Of a stretch of DNA of 64,000 nucleotides, positions 28,554 through 36,379 are shown one piece after another. Position 1 is the stretch's first letter. Every line of letters starts with the position of its first letter. A program made the position numbers and the translations under genes. Source of the DNA: Flavobacterium sp. GTDB taxonomy: Bacteria > Bacteroidota > Bacteroidia > Flavobacteriales > Flavobacteriaceae. Where the stretch lies: assembly GCF_027482425.1 (NCBI RefSeq), contig NZ_JAIXWA010000054.1:1-64000 (forward strand), read 5' to 3'. The notes beneath the pieces were generated by a model that did not search any database, had not been told where the DNA came from, and saw only the letters and a list, made by a program, of their open reading frames with translations.

Positions 28554-29216
28554 ATGACCATAAATGTATTGATCGTAGATGATCACAAATTAATTATTGA
28601 GGGGTACAAAACCATTTTTTCCAACAATCGCTTAGGGGCAGAAATCGATGTTTGTGAGGCCACCACCACCACGCAAGCCGTAGAAATTTTGAAAGCATCC
28701 GCTGTTGAAAAGACTTTCGATGTCGTTATTTTGGATTATACGCTTCCTGTTTGCGAAACCTATAAAATTTACAATGGTTTTGACTTAGTACACTACGTTC
28801 GAACGTATCAACCGCAGGCCAAATTAATGATTTTAACCTCTCACTCGGAGGCACTTATTCTGTATCGTGTGATCATGGAATCTCGGGCAGAAGCCATTAT
28901 GATTAAAAGTGATTTTTCCTCTATGGAATTGTTAGAAGCTTTTGAAAACGTGTATCAAGGCGGTACGTGTTACACCAAAACGGTAGCCGCTTTAAAACAG
29001 CAATTAAATGCCGATTACAAGGTGTTAGACGGTATTAACCGACAAATGATAGCTATGCTGGCACAAGGGTTTAAAACACGCTACATCATGGATCATTTGG
29101 GGCTATCCAAAAGCGCCATAGACAAACGAAAGGCCCTAATTCGGGAGTATTTTGCTATTGAAAAAGGCAATGATGAAACCATAGTGCAAATGGCACGCGA
29201 CCGAGGATATATTTGA
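28554..29216 (+). CDS. Response regulator, LuxR/NarL-like
   Basis: A 220-residue regulator. The receiver domain (about 3-140) has Asp9-Asp10, phosphoacceptor Asp61 (VVILDYTLP), Thr/Ser in ILTSHSE and Lys in MIKSD, so it looks competent. After the acceptor is a family-specific insertion (VCETYKIYNG) where ordinary receivers have MPGMNG. The C-terminal helix-turn-helix (about 153-210) ends in NDETIVQMARDRG. It is a paralogue of the regulator at 34567-35235, which shares the insertion and the DETxVxxAxDRG ending. The partner is probably one of the two kinases downstream. Confidence 0.9.
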   Translation: MTINVLIVDDHKLIIEGYKTIFSNNRLGAEIDVCEATTTTQAVEILKASAVEKTFDVVILDYTLPVCETYKIYNGFDLVHYVRTYQPQAKLMILTSHSEALILYRVIMESRAEAIMIKSDFSSMELLEAFENVYQGGTCYTKTVAALKQQLNADYKVLDGINRQMIAMLAQGFKTRYIMDHLGLSKSAIDKRKALIREYFAIEKGNDETIVQMARDRGYI

Positions 29217-29239
29217 ATTTTAACAAATTTTACACTTTT
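29216..29239 (+). repeat. 24-bp direct repeat, copy 1
   Basis: Starts at the 3' end of the upstream regulator gene; it differs from the copy at 29721-29744 at only two positions. It lies before a TATCTTTG element (29269-29276) and the orphan secreted gene. Candidate regulator-binding site. Confidence 0.5.
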
Positions 29240-29268
29240 TGCACACCTGAGATTGCAAAGTGCCTGGG

Positions 29269-29276
29269 TATCTTTG
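29269..29276 (+). promoter_or_regulatory. -7 element of the orphan secreted gene
   Basis: Exact TATCTTTG 55 nt upstream of the ATG at 29332; no TTG at a standard distance, but direct-repeat copy 1 occupies the region just upstream. Confidence 0.45.
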
Positions 29277-29331
29277 TCAAACGATTTGAGAATGAAAAGG
29301 ATGCTGCTGTTGCAATCAAATAATTTACGCC

Positions 29332-29721
29332 ATGATACAATATGTTCTAATTGGATTTTTTGCCTTACTATTTAATGTACTTCCCGTTCGATCACAATAC
29401 CCTTTAGATTCAGGGAAAATAGTAGTTCGGCTTGTTTTTATTACCGATACATTGCAGTTCAATTTTGATTCTAAAGCGATTTGGGAGCAAGCGTGTAACG
29501 ATTTGGATTTTTCCTATGCTGATTTTGCGTTGTCCCTTGCACCCAAAACAGGAATAGTTCCCTCGGTTACTGTAACGCTTTATGAATGGAGCCCATGGGT
29601 GGGCTTACCGTATAGTATGTTTGGATTTTGGAAACGCTACGGACCCGTTGCCTGTGAATTGGAATGTATAACACATGAAATCAATACGTTGTGGCACGTT
29701 CACAAAATTGCGTTGCGTTAA
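29332..29721 (+). CDS. Orphan secreted protein
   Basis: I do not recognise this 129-residue protein. It has a signal peptide (MIQYVLIGFFALLFNVLPVRS, cut before QYPLDS) and a mature part of about 108 residues with three cysteines (QACND, VACELEC) and several tryptophans (YEWSPWVG, FGFWKRYG, LWHVH). The length, signal and clean frame support a real gene. It lies inside the signalling cluster between a response regulator and a kinase, and identical-looking 24-bp repeats flank it on both sides, so it is a candidate extracellular component or target of the system; that is inference. Confidence 0.65.
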   Translation: MIQYVLIGFFALLFNVLPVRSQYPLDSGKIVVRLVFITDTLQFNFDSKAIWEQACNDLDFSYADFALSLAPKTGIVPSVTVTLYEWSPWVGLPYSMFGFWKRYGPVACELECITHEINTLWHVHKIALR

Positions 29722-29744
29722 ATTTTAACAAAATGTACACTTTT
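29721..29744 (+). repeat. 24-bp direct repeat, copy 2
   Basis: Matches 22 of 24 bases of 29216-29239. It begins at the last base of the orphan secreted gene's stop codon, mirroring copy 1 at the end of the preceding regulator gene. Confidence 0.5.
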
Positions 29745-29819
29745 AGTGTAGCAATAGTTAAAAATAGCCTTGTAATTTTACTGTGTACAAGCACTTAAAA
29801 TTGGGTTTCAGCCGATACT

Positions 29820-29951
29820 ATGATTAATCCCCTCACTCGGAATTCAATGTTGTCACTTTCGTTAATTCTGTTGTATACGCCCGGATTCTATGTTTTTTCT
29901 ACGCCTTTCCGAGTAGGGGATTTTTATTTATTTGTTAACTTAAGCGGATGA
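29820..29951 (+). CDS. Possible 43-residue hydrophobic peptide
   Basis: An ATG at 29820 opens a frame of 43 codons (begins MINPLTRNSMLSLSLILLYT, ends LFVNLSG) that closes 21 nt before the kinase ATG. The middle is hydrophobic enough to sit in a membrane. It runs straight through the long inverted repeat at 29827-29921, so it may be a chance frame over a structured leader. Reported because of its position in front of the kinase. Confidence 0.25.
   Translation: MINPLTRNSMLSLSLILLYTPGFYVFSTPFRVGDFYLFVNLSG
29827..29926 (+). terminator. Long-loop hairpin, terminator- or attenuator-like
   Basis: A 15-bp inverted repeat with one bulged base (arms 29827-29842 and 29907-29921) encloses 64 nt and is followed by TTTTT. 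It could end the orphan secreted gene's transcript or attenuate the kinase gene. Confidence 0.5.
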
Positions 29952-29972
29952 ATCCACTTTTTTTATAGGCTT

Positions 29973-31958
29973 ATGCGATACGTTGTTTTTATTAGTTTTT
30001 TACTTCTCTTCACCACTTGTAGTAACCCTAAAAAAACGGAGGGGCCAAGCCCTCAGGTCCTATTGAAGGTGGATAGCCTCATTGGTGTTAATCGAAGAAA
30101 CTCATTGGAGCACAGTTTAGTGCGAAGAAACTTGGATTTAGCCCTAAAGCTTATTGGTACAGCGGGAGATTCACTAACCAAAGAGTACAAGTATAAAATA
30201 CTCTGGAACAGCTTTTTTTGTTTGGAAAGTAAAAACCAAAAGTATATCGCTGATTTTGAGAAGTATTGTAAAATGTTTCCTAATGATTCGGTACTCATTG
30301 GAAGGTCGTATTTAGCAAAGGGAAGACATTTTGTGGATAAGGACCTATCAGATAAAGCTTTTGTTTATTTCAATTATGCAGATAAAGTTTTCTCTAAGAT
30401 AAAACATCTAGAGGGTATGTGTGAGACCTATTTGAATATTTCAGAGTTGCTAATGTATTTAAACGATTATTCAATTTCTGAACACTATTTAATGAAAGCG
30501 GAGAAGATATTAAAGAAATTAAAAAATGAAAGGCTATTAAAAAAACTCATTCTTATAAAGGTTGGTATTTTAAATATACATTATAAATATGGTGCATCAA
30601 AAACATTATTGGAAAATGCACTAAAATATGGAGTCGATGATATCGTTTTTGAGAAAAAACATCGAGCTGAAGTTAGAGAGGCTTTAATGTTATCGTATAG
30701 TTATAACAAAATGTACAAAGAAAGCCATCAATTAATGAATCAATTAATAAACGATGAATATAAGGGTAATTTAATGTTTGAATTAATAGTAGATATTGAA
30801 AACAAAATAAATCTTTATAAGGATTTCGATGCAATTTCAGAATATGAGTATTACCTAAAAAAATGCAAAGGATCTAATTATCTTCAATTTTTAATTTGTC
30901 GTGAGTATACCAATTATTTATTATCAATTAAATCATTTGATAAAGCTAAACAAATGGCGAATCGAGCATATCGGTTATGCAAAAATGGCTTATCTACTTT
31001 TGATTATTTAAGTTCTTTGGTGTTGTTAAGCAGAGCTGATCCTTCACAACGCCTTTTTGCAATAACAGAATACGACCGTGTAATAGATGAACTTTTGGTA
31101 AAAAAACGATACCAGCAAAATAATTTTTACAAAATACAGCTTGAAACCAATCAGTTGGCCTTAGCTAAAGTCAAAACCGAGCGCCAACGTAACCAATTGA
31201 TGTGGGGATTGGCAGGGGCCAGTTTGTTGTCGCTGATCATTTTCTTAATTTACCGTAATCGTTTGTTTCAATTACGCCATGAAATCAACAAAAAAAATCA
31301 AAAAAGCAATGCGCGTATTGAAGAGTTATTGGTCAAAAATCAAGAAATCGAGGCCCAAACCCGCAAGCATCTGCTACGGGGCATTGCGATGGAAATTCAC
31401 GACAACGTACTCAACCGCTTGGCCAGCACCCGATACCAACTTTTTAAATTGCATTTCAAGCAAGACAAACAAACGCTTCATGAAGCCATGGAAGGCATCG
31501 AGCATATTCAACAGGTGGAAAACGAATTACGTTTGTTAACCCATAACCTTACAAATGAAAGTAATTCGGCTACTATTTCTTTACTTTCTATGATTCAAGA
31601 GTTAATTGATATCCATCATGAGGTGTATGATCAAGAAGTGGAGTTTACCGTTTCGCAATGGGATTGGGAACAATTGCCCTACGATACTAAAGTGAATTGT
31701 TTGCGAATTGTACAAGAAGCCTTACTAAACATCACCAAGCATGCCAAAGCGACCCGGATATCAATTCAATTTATTCACGATACCCATCAGTTAATTTTTC
31801 GAATTTCCGACAACGGGAAAGGCATTGAAGAGGTAAAAACGACCCCTGGCATAGGCCTAAAAAACCTAGAAGAACGCGCTCAAATGATGGCTGCCAAAAT
31901 AGAAGTTTATTCGACCCCTGCCGAAGGAACGACCTTGCAAATCACACTTCCGATTTAG
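29973..31958 (+). CDS. TPR-lipoprotein sensor histidine kinase
   Basis: A 661-residue kinase. It begins with a lipoprotein-like signal (MRYVVFISFLLLFTTC), then a helical TPR-like sensor of about 380 residues, a membrane segment (LMWGLAGASLLSLIIFLIY near 409-427), a coiled coil, a HisKA_3 dimerisation domain with the phospho-His in MEIHDNVLNRL near 476, and a HATPase with NITKHAK, DNGKGIE and GIGLKNLEERA. Sensor DNA is far more AT-rich than kinase DNA (22% GC in 30541-30600, 53% in 31381-31440). It probably phosphorylates one of the flanking LuxR-like regulators. Confidence 0.9.
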   Translation: MRYVVFISFLLLFTTCSNPKKTEGPSPQVLLKVDSLIGVNRRNSLEHSLVRRNLDLALKLIGTAGDSLTKEYKYKILWNSFFCLESKNQKYIADFEKYCKMFPNDSVLIGRSYLAKGRHFVDKDLSDKAFVYFNYADKVFSKIKHLEGMCETYLNISELLMYLNDYSISEHYLMKAEKILKKLKNERLLKKLILIKVGILNIHYKYGASKTLLENALKYGVDDIVFEKKHRAEVREALMLSYSYNKMYKESHQLMNQLINDEYKGNLMFELIVDIENKINLYKDFDAISEYEYYLKKCKGSNYLQFLICREYTNYLLSIKSFDKAKQMANRAYRLCKNGLSTFDYLSSLVLLSRADPSQRLFAITEYDRVIDELLVKKRYQQNNFYKIQLETNQLALAKVKTERQRNQLMWGLAGASLLSLIIFLIYRNRLFQLRHEINKKNQKSNARIEELLVKNQEIEAQTRKHLLRGIAMEIHDNVLNRLASTRYQLFKLHFKQDKQTLHEAMEGIEHIQQVENELRLLTHNLTNESNSATISLLSMIQELIDIHHEVYDQEVEFTVSQWDWEQLPYDTKVNCLRIVQEALLNITKHAKATRISIQFIHDTHQLIFRISDNGKGIEEVKTTPGIGLKNLEERAQMMAAKIEVYSTPAEGTTLQITLPI

Positions 31959-32089
31959 TTTAAATAATTGAAAAACAGTGTTTTAGTTTAAAAAATAGAC
32001 TTTTCTCACCCTGTTTTTTAAAAACCATGCATTCACCCAAATTTGAGCCCCATTCACTCACAAATGACTATCATCCACTATATATACAT

Positions 32090-32111
32090 GTGAGGCTGTC
32101 AATTACCTCAC
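32090..32111 (+). promoter_or_regulatory. Inverted repeat, candidate operator
   Basis: GTGAGG and CCTCAC separated by 10 nt, 16 bp between half-site centres. It lies just upstream of a TAGTTTTA element (32122-32129, one base off the -7 consensus) in front of the repeat-peptide gene, so a dimeric regulator bound here would cover the -33 region. Confidence 0.4.
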
Positions 32112-32198
32112 TATGCTCTAGTAGTTTTACATCGTGAAAGCCCCAAACGAATTGGCTTTACAGCTTATAAATTAAAAAAACTATTAAAGCATACGATC

Positions 32199-32432
32199 AT
32201 GAAAAAGTCAGCAATTATTTCAGCATTATTTATGATGATGTTGGTTTTAACTTCTTTCAGTACTCCAACTGAAATAGGTGGAGGCAAAAATTCCAAAGGT
32301 GGATTAGAGTTTGAAATAGGTGGAGGCAAAAATTCTAAAGGCGGTTTAGAAATTGGAGGAGGAAAAAACTCCAAAGGTGGTTTAGAATTTGAAATTGGAG
32401 GAGGGAAAAACTCCAAAGGTGGTTTAGAATAG
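32199..32432 (+). CDS. Secreted tandem-repeat peptide precursor
   Basis: A 77-residue protein, not recognised. A signal peptide (MKKSAIISALFMMMLVLTSF, cut near S-TPT) is followed by four tandem copies of EIGGGKNSKGGL(EF), 14, 12, 14 and 13 residues long. The units are identical in protein sequence, while the DNA has drifted: units 1 and 4 differ at six positions, all synonymous. That indicates selection on the peptide rather than recent duplication. There is no Cys and no double-Gly export leader. It has its own -7 element and terminator, and it sits between two membrane kinases. A peptide-signal precursor is my best hypothesis; a surface or matrix peptide is the alternative. Confidence 0.75.
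   Translation: MKKSAIISALFMMMLVLTSFSTPTEIGGGKNSKGGLEFEIGGGKNSKGGLEIGGGKNSKGGLEFEIGGGKNSKGGLE
32271..32429 (+). repeat. Four tandem coding repeats (42, 36, 42, 39 nt)
   Basis: Units start at 32271, 32313, 32349 and 32391, each with gaaat(a/t)gg(t/a)gg. Alternating long and short units suggest that a two-unit block was duplicated once. Confidence 0.85.
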
Positions 32433-32455
32433 TTGAATAAACATAATTTTATAAA

Positions 32456-32486
32456 AAAAACCGTTACCAATTGGTAGCGGTTTTTT
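32456..32486 (+). terminator. Intrinsic terminator of the repeat-peptide gene
   Basis: AACCGTTACC pairs with GGTAGCGGTT (one mismatch that is G-U in RNA) around AATT, then TTTTTT. The upstream in-frame TTG of the next kinase (32471) falls inside this hairpin. Confidence 0.8.
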
Positions 32487-32509
32487 ATTTTTGTTTAAAA
32501 TGGTTTAAG

Positions 32510-34549
32510 TTGAAGCTAATACTTTGTATATTTATATCTTTCTTCATTATATCTTGTTCTAAGAATAAGAATACAGATAAGAATTTCCAAAGAAATGATA
32601 GTATAACATATTATTTAAGTTTGTCAAATTCAAATAGTTTAACTGGTAAAGGAAAGTTCAAATATTTATCTAAAGCATTTATAGTATTAAAAAATAGTTC
32701 AGAGAATTCGAAAATTGTAAGGAATCAATTAGCAGATATTACATTTGAGTTTTATAGACTAAAAAAACTTGAAGAATTTTATGACGGTTCAAGTATTTTG
32801 TTGTCAAAGGCAATACAAGGTAAAGACAGCTTAAATCTGGGTAAAGCATACAGATGTAAAGCAACTTATTTCAAAGATGTAAAACGATTAGATAGTTCAT
32901 TAATTTATTTTTTAAAAGCTGAAAAAGTTTACAACACTTTAAATGAACCTTTGGTTTTAGGAAATATATTATTCAATAAAGGAATTGTACAATTTGATGG
33001 TGGTGATTTTCTTGGAGCAGAATTGTCATTAACAAGTGCTTATGAAATTTTCAAGGATTCCGACAAGAAAGATAAACTATACGGTGTTTTAAATCAACTG
33101 GGATTAACTTTTAATGAGTTAAATGAATACGATAAAGCGATTTTTTATCAAAAGAAGGCTTTAGAATTAGTGCAAAAGTATAATCTAGTTACCTCTTTCA
33201 ATGAGGATATAGTTTCGTACAATAATTTAGGTTACTTATATAATAAGATTGGGAAATATGAAGATGCAATCTTTTATTTGGAGCTAGGTTTAAAAAATAA
33301 AAATATTATAACTACTGATCCAGATTTGTATTCATTATTAATTGATAATCTTGCATACTCTAGGTTAAAATCATCCAGCTTCAAAGGGTTGCCAGGCTTG
33401 TTTTTTGATTCTTTAAAAATTAGATTAAAATTAAAAAATTCTACAGGAATAGTTACGAGTTATATTAATTTGTCACAATTTTATAAATTAAAAAGGGACT
33501 ATTTAAAGTCAATTTATTATAGTGAAAAAGCTATTGAAGAAGCAAGAAAATCAAAGATTCCAATAAATCTTATTCAAGCTTTAAAGCAAGCATCCGTTGT
33601 TAATGAAAAGTTAGCATATAAATACTCCAAAGAGTTTATTAAAATTAGTGATAGTCTACAATTAGTTGAACGTAATTCTCGGGATCGATTTACTAAAATT
33701 CAATTAGAGACTAATGAAATAATCGAACAAAAAGACTCCCTCGAGAAGAAAAACCGAAATATCCTCAACTATTTTATTGGAACTATTGCCGTAGGCGGGT
33801 TGTTGTTTTTTATGCGCGCACAACGGGCGAAAAGTCGGGAATTACTGCTGCGTCAAGCGCAACAACGCGCTAATGAAGATATTTACCGCTTGATTATTTC
33901 GCAGCAAAACAAACTTGAAGAAGGACGTGTGCTCGAGAAAAACCGTATCGCCAAAGAACTCCACGACGGCGTGCTCGGGCGTCTCTTTGGATTGCGCCTC
34001 AACCTCGACGGACTCAATCACCGAAATGATGAAGACTCCATTCATGAACGAATTCGTTGCTTGGAGGAACTCAAAAATATTGAGCAAGACCTGCGGGAAA
34101 TCTCCCATGAGCTGAGTCGTGAAAAATATGTACTCGTCAATAACTTTGTTGCCATTGTCAACAACCTACTCGACGAACAAGCCAAAGTCAATCCAGCGAA
34201 ACTCAATGCCGTAATCGGAGAAAACATCGATTGGGACCAATTGAGCAATACCACCAAAATCAACCTTTACCGTATTTTACAAGAGAGTTTACAAAACATC
34301 AACAAATACGCTAATGCCAAAACCATTAAGGTTGAATTTCGTAAAGATAAAAAAGGTAATTTAGTGCTCAATATTACTGATGATGGCGATGGATTTGAAG
34401 TCGACAAAAAAAGTAAAGGCATCGGACTGAAAAATATTGTGACACGAACCCATGAAAGCAACGGTATTATTGAAATTAAATCGGCGCCTGGAAAAGGAAC
34501 CCGTATCAGTATTACCGTACCCCTTGAACATAAAAGTATTAAAAGTTAA
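32510..34549 (+). CDS. TPR-lipoprotein sensor histidine kinase
   Basis: 679 residues from a TTG at 32510, chosen because it gives a lipoprotein signal directly (MKLILCIFISFFIISC); the frame extends back to 32471, but that part lies in a terminator. TPR repeats fill about 60-390 (LGLTFNELNEYDKAIFYQKKAL, LGYLYNKIGKYEDAIFYLE). Next come a membrane segment near 420, a coiled coil, the HisKA_3 motif IAKELHDGVLGRL near 483, and a HATPase (NINKYANA, DDGDGFE, GIGLKNI). Sensor DNA is strikingly AT-rich (20% GC in 33421-33480 against 62% in 33961-34020). A TATTTTTG at 32486-32493 can drive it. The regulator follows 17 nt later. Confidence 0.9.
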   Translation: MKLILCIFISFFIISCSKNKNTDKNFQRNDSITYYLSLSNSNSLTGKGKFKYLSKAFIVLKNSSENSKIVRNQLADITFEFYRLKKLEEFYDGSSILLSKAIQGKDSLNLGKAYRCKATYFKDVKRLDSSLIYFLKAEKVYNTLNEPLVLGNILFNKGIVQFDGGDFLGAELSLTSAYEIFKDSDKKDKLYGVLNQLGLTFNELNEYDKAIFYQKKALELVQKYNLVTSFNEDIVSYNNLGYLYNKIGKYEDAIFYLELGLKNKNIITTDPDLYSLLIDNLAYSRLKSSSFKGLPGLFFDSLKIRLKLKNSTGIVTSYINLSQFYKLKRDYLKSIYYSEKAIEEARKSKIPINLIQALKQASVVNEKLAYKYSKEFIKISDSLQLVERNSRDRFTKIQLETNEIIEQKDSLEKKNRNILNYFIGTIAVGGLLFFMRAQRAKSRELLLRQAQQRANEDIYRLIISQQNKLEEGRVLEKNRIAKELHDGVLGRLFGLRLNLDGLNHRNDEDSIHERIRCLEELKNIEQDLREISHELSREKYVLVNNFVAIVNNLLDEQAKVNPAKLNAVIGENIDWDQLSNTTKINLYRILQESLQNINKYANAKTIKVEFRKDKKGNLVLNITDDGDGFEVDKKSKGIGLKNIVTRTHESNGIIEIKSAPGKGTRISITVPLEHKSIKS

Positions 34550-34566
34550 CACCAATTTCTGCAAAC

Positions 34567-35235
34567 ATGTCCCAAAAAGTCAATATTCTTATCGTAGACG
34601 ATCACCCGTTTATCATTCAAGGGTATAAAAACGTGATCAATTTATTTCCCGATAAATCAATAACATTCCAGTTTTTTGAAGCTACGGACTGCCGTTCGGG
34701 TTATGACATCATTATGCAAGCCAACGAACCCTATGATATTGCGTTTCTCGATGTAAGTATGCCCGAATATGAAGAGAAAAACATCCACACTGGAGAAGAT
34801 TTGGCCAAACTATTAAATGCCGAAATGCCCCAGTGCAAAGTGGCTTTACTTACCATGCACTCGGAATCCCTCAAGGTGCAATCCATTATCGAAGAGATTA
34901 ATCCCGTGGGCTTGGTCATCAAAAACGACCTTACCTTTGACAACATGATTTTGGCCTTGACCACCATTTTGAAAGGGGAAACCTATTACAGCGATTCGGT
35001 GATTAAATTTCTAAACAACCAACAAAAAGAAAAAGTATATGTCGATGTCATTGACCGTCAAATTCTGCATTATCTCAGTAAAGGTATCAACTACGACGAC
35101 ATCCCTTTATATATATCCATCTCTTCCAGTTCGGTGAAAACCCGCAAAGAAAACATGAAAGAATTGCTCAATATAGTGGGAAGTGACGATGAAACCTTAG
35201 TGGCCCTCGCCAAAGATCGCGGCATGTTACTCTAG
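34567..35235 (+). CDS. Response regulator, LuxR/NarL-like
   Basis: A 222-residue regulator with Asp11-Asp12, phosphoacceptor Asp62 (IAFLDVSMP), LLTMHSE and VIKND, so the receiver looks active. It has the same post-acceptor insertion (EYEEKNIHTG) and C-terminal DDETLVALAKDRG signature as the regulator at 28554-29216. The helix-turn-helix region (about 160-210) is diverged. It lies 17 nt behind the second kinase, its most likely partner, and overlaps the convergent thiL by four bases. Confidence 0.9.
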   Translation: MSQKVNILIVDDHPFIIQGYKNVINLFPDKSITFQFFEATDCRSGYDIIMQANEPYDIAFLDVSMPEYEEKNIHTGEDLAKLLNAEMPQCKVALLTMHSESLKVQSIIEEINPVGLVIKNDLTFDNMILALTTILKGETYYSDSVIKFLNNQQKEKVYVDVIDRQILHYLSKGINYDDIPLYISISSSSVKTRKENMKELLNIVGSDDETLVALAKDRGMLL

Positions 35236-36281
35236 GCTTCGTCAAGGGCATTCCAACCGCGGGCCTTCAAGGCAATTTTAGTGTTGGCACGTGTCACCAA
35301 ATGTATTCCCTCTGCCTCAGCGGTCATATGTCCGATGACGGTCAAGTTTGGATTTCCCTTGATTTTATCAAAATCGGCAATATTGATAGTGAATAACAAC
35401 TCGTAATCTTCGCCGCCGTTGATGGCCAACGTCGTGCTGTCGACATTAAATTCTTCACATGTACTAATAAATTGCGGATCAAGAGGCAATTTGTCTTCAA
35501 ATAAATTACATCCCGTTCCACTGTTTTTACACAAATGAATGAGTTCTGACGAGAGTCCGTCCGAAATGTCAATCATTGAGGTAGGGTGCACTTCCAATTG
35601 CGCCAATAATCCTTTGATATCGGTGCGCGCTTCGGGTTTTAATTGTCTTTCGATTAAATACGTATAGTTGTCTAAATCGGGTTGGTTGTTCGGATTCACT
35701 TGAAAAACTTGTTTCTCGCGCTCCAGAACTTGCAACCCTAAATAAGCGGCACCTAAGTCGCCCGTCACCACAATCAAATCATTTTCTTGGGCACCACTAC
35801 GATACACCAACTCGTGTTCTTGCGCCACCCCCAAAGCGGTAATGGAGAGAATCAACCCTTTTTGCGATGAGGTGGTATCGCCGCCAATAATGTCTACATT
35901 ATAGGTTTTGGCCGCCAAACGTATCCCTTCATACAATTCTTCCAAGGCTTCTACGGGAAAGCGATTAGAAACCGCAATCGAAACCGTAATTTGGGTGGGC
36001 GTCGCGTTCATGGCGCATATATCCGAGAGGTTGACGACCACCGCTTTGTAGCCCAAATGCTTTAAGGGCATGTACGACAAATCAAAATGAACACCCTCTA
36101 CCAGTAAATCGGTAGTCACAACCGTTTGGGTATTTTCAAAGCGCAACACCGCGGCATCATCACCAATTCCTTTGTGCGTTGTAGGCTGACCCACCTCAAT
36201 ATTCTGGGTGAGATGAGCGATTAAACCAAATTCGCCAAATTGCGATAAGGGAGTTCGTTGTGGGGATTTGTCTTCCAGCAT
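35232..36281 (-). CDS. thiL: Thiamine-monophosphate kinase
   Basis: A 349-residue cytosolic enzyme that phosphorylates thiamine monophosphate to thiamine diphosphate, the last step of cofactor synthesis. It is an AIR synthase-type ATP-binding protein. Visible motifs are GIGDDAAVL near residue 40, VTTDLLVEGVHFDL, NLSDICAMNATP, IGGDTTSS and MIDISDGLSSELIHLC. It is a single gene downstream of lepA and separated from it by a terminator and repeat copy B. No thi riboswitch was seen in the gap. Confidence 0.94.
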   Translation of the reverse strand: MLEDKSPQRTPLSQFGEFGLIAHLTQNIEVGQPTTHKGIGDDAAVLRFENTQTVVTTDLLVEGVHFDLSYMPLKHLGYKAVVVNLSDICAMNATPTQITVSIAVSNRFPVEALEELYEGIRLAAKTYNVDIIGGDTTSSQKGLILSITALGVAQEHELVYRSGAQENDLIVVTGDLGAAYLGLQVLEREKQVFQVNPNNQPDLDNYTYLIERQLKPEARTDIKGLLAQLEVHPTSMIDISDGLSSELIHLCKNSGTGCNLFEDKLPLDPQFISTCEEFNVDSTTLAINGGEDYELLFTINIADFDKIKGNPNLTVIGHMTAEAEGIHLVTRANTKIALKARGWNALDEA

Positions 36282-36379
36282 GATTCATACCATTTTAGGG
36301 GGCAAAGGTACGATAAGCCCATACGAATTGCAAGTTGTAATCGCGAGGAAGAGGAGTTTTGAAAACGACTCGTGTATAC

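Noticed and set aside
32165-32470. 101-codon minus-strand frame rich in Pro-Phe-Pro repeats
   Set aside because: It is the mirror of the four coding repeats of the secreted peptide gene on the plus strand, which has the signal peptide and synonymous drift.
32471-32509. Upstream TTG start for the second kinase
   Set aside because: It lies inside the right arm of the repeat-peptide terminator, and the lipoprotein signal begins only at 32510.
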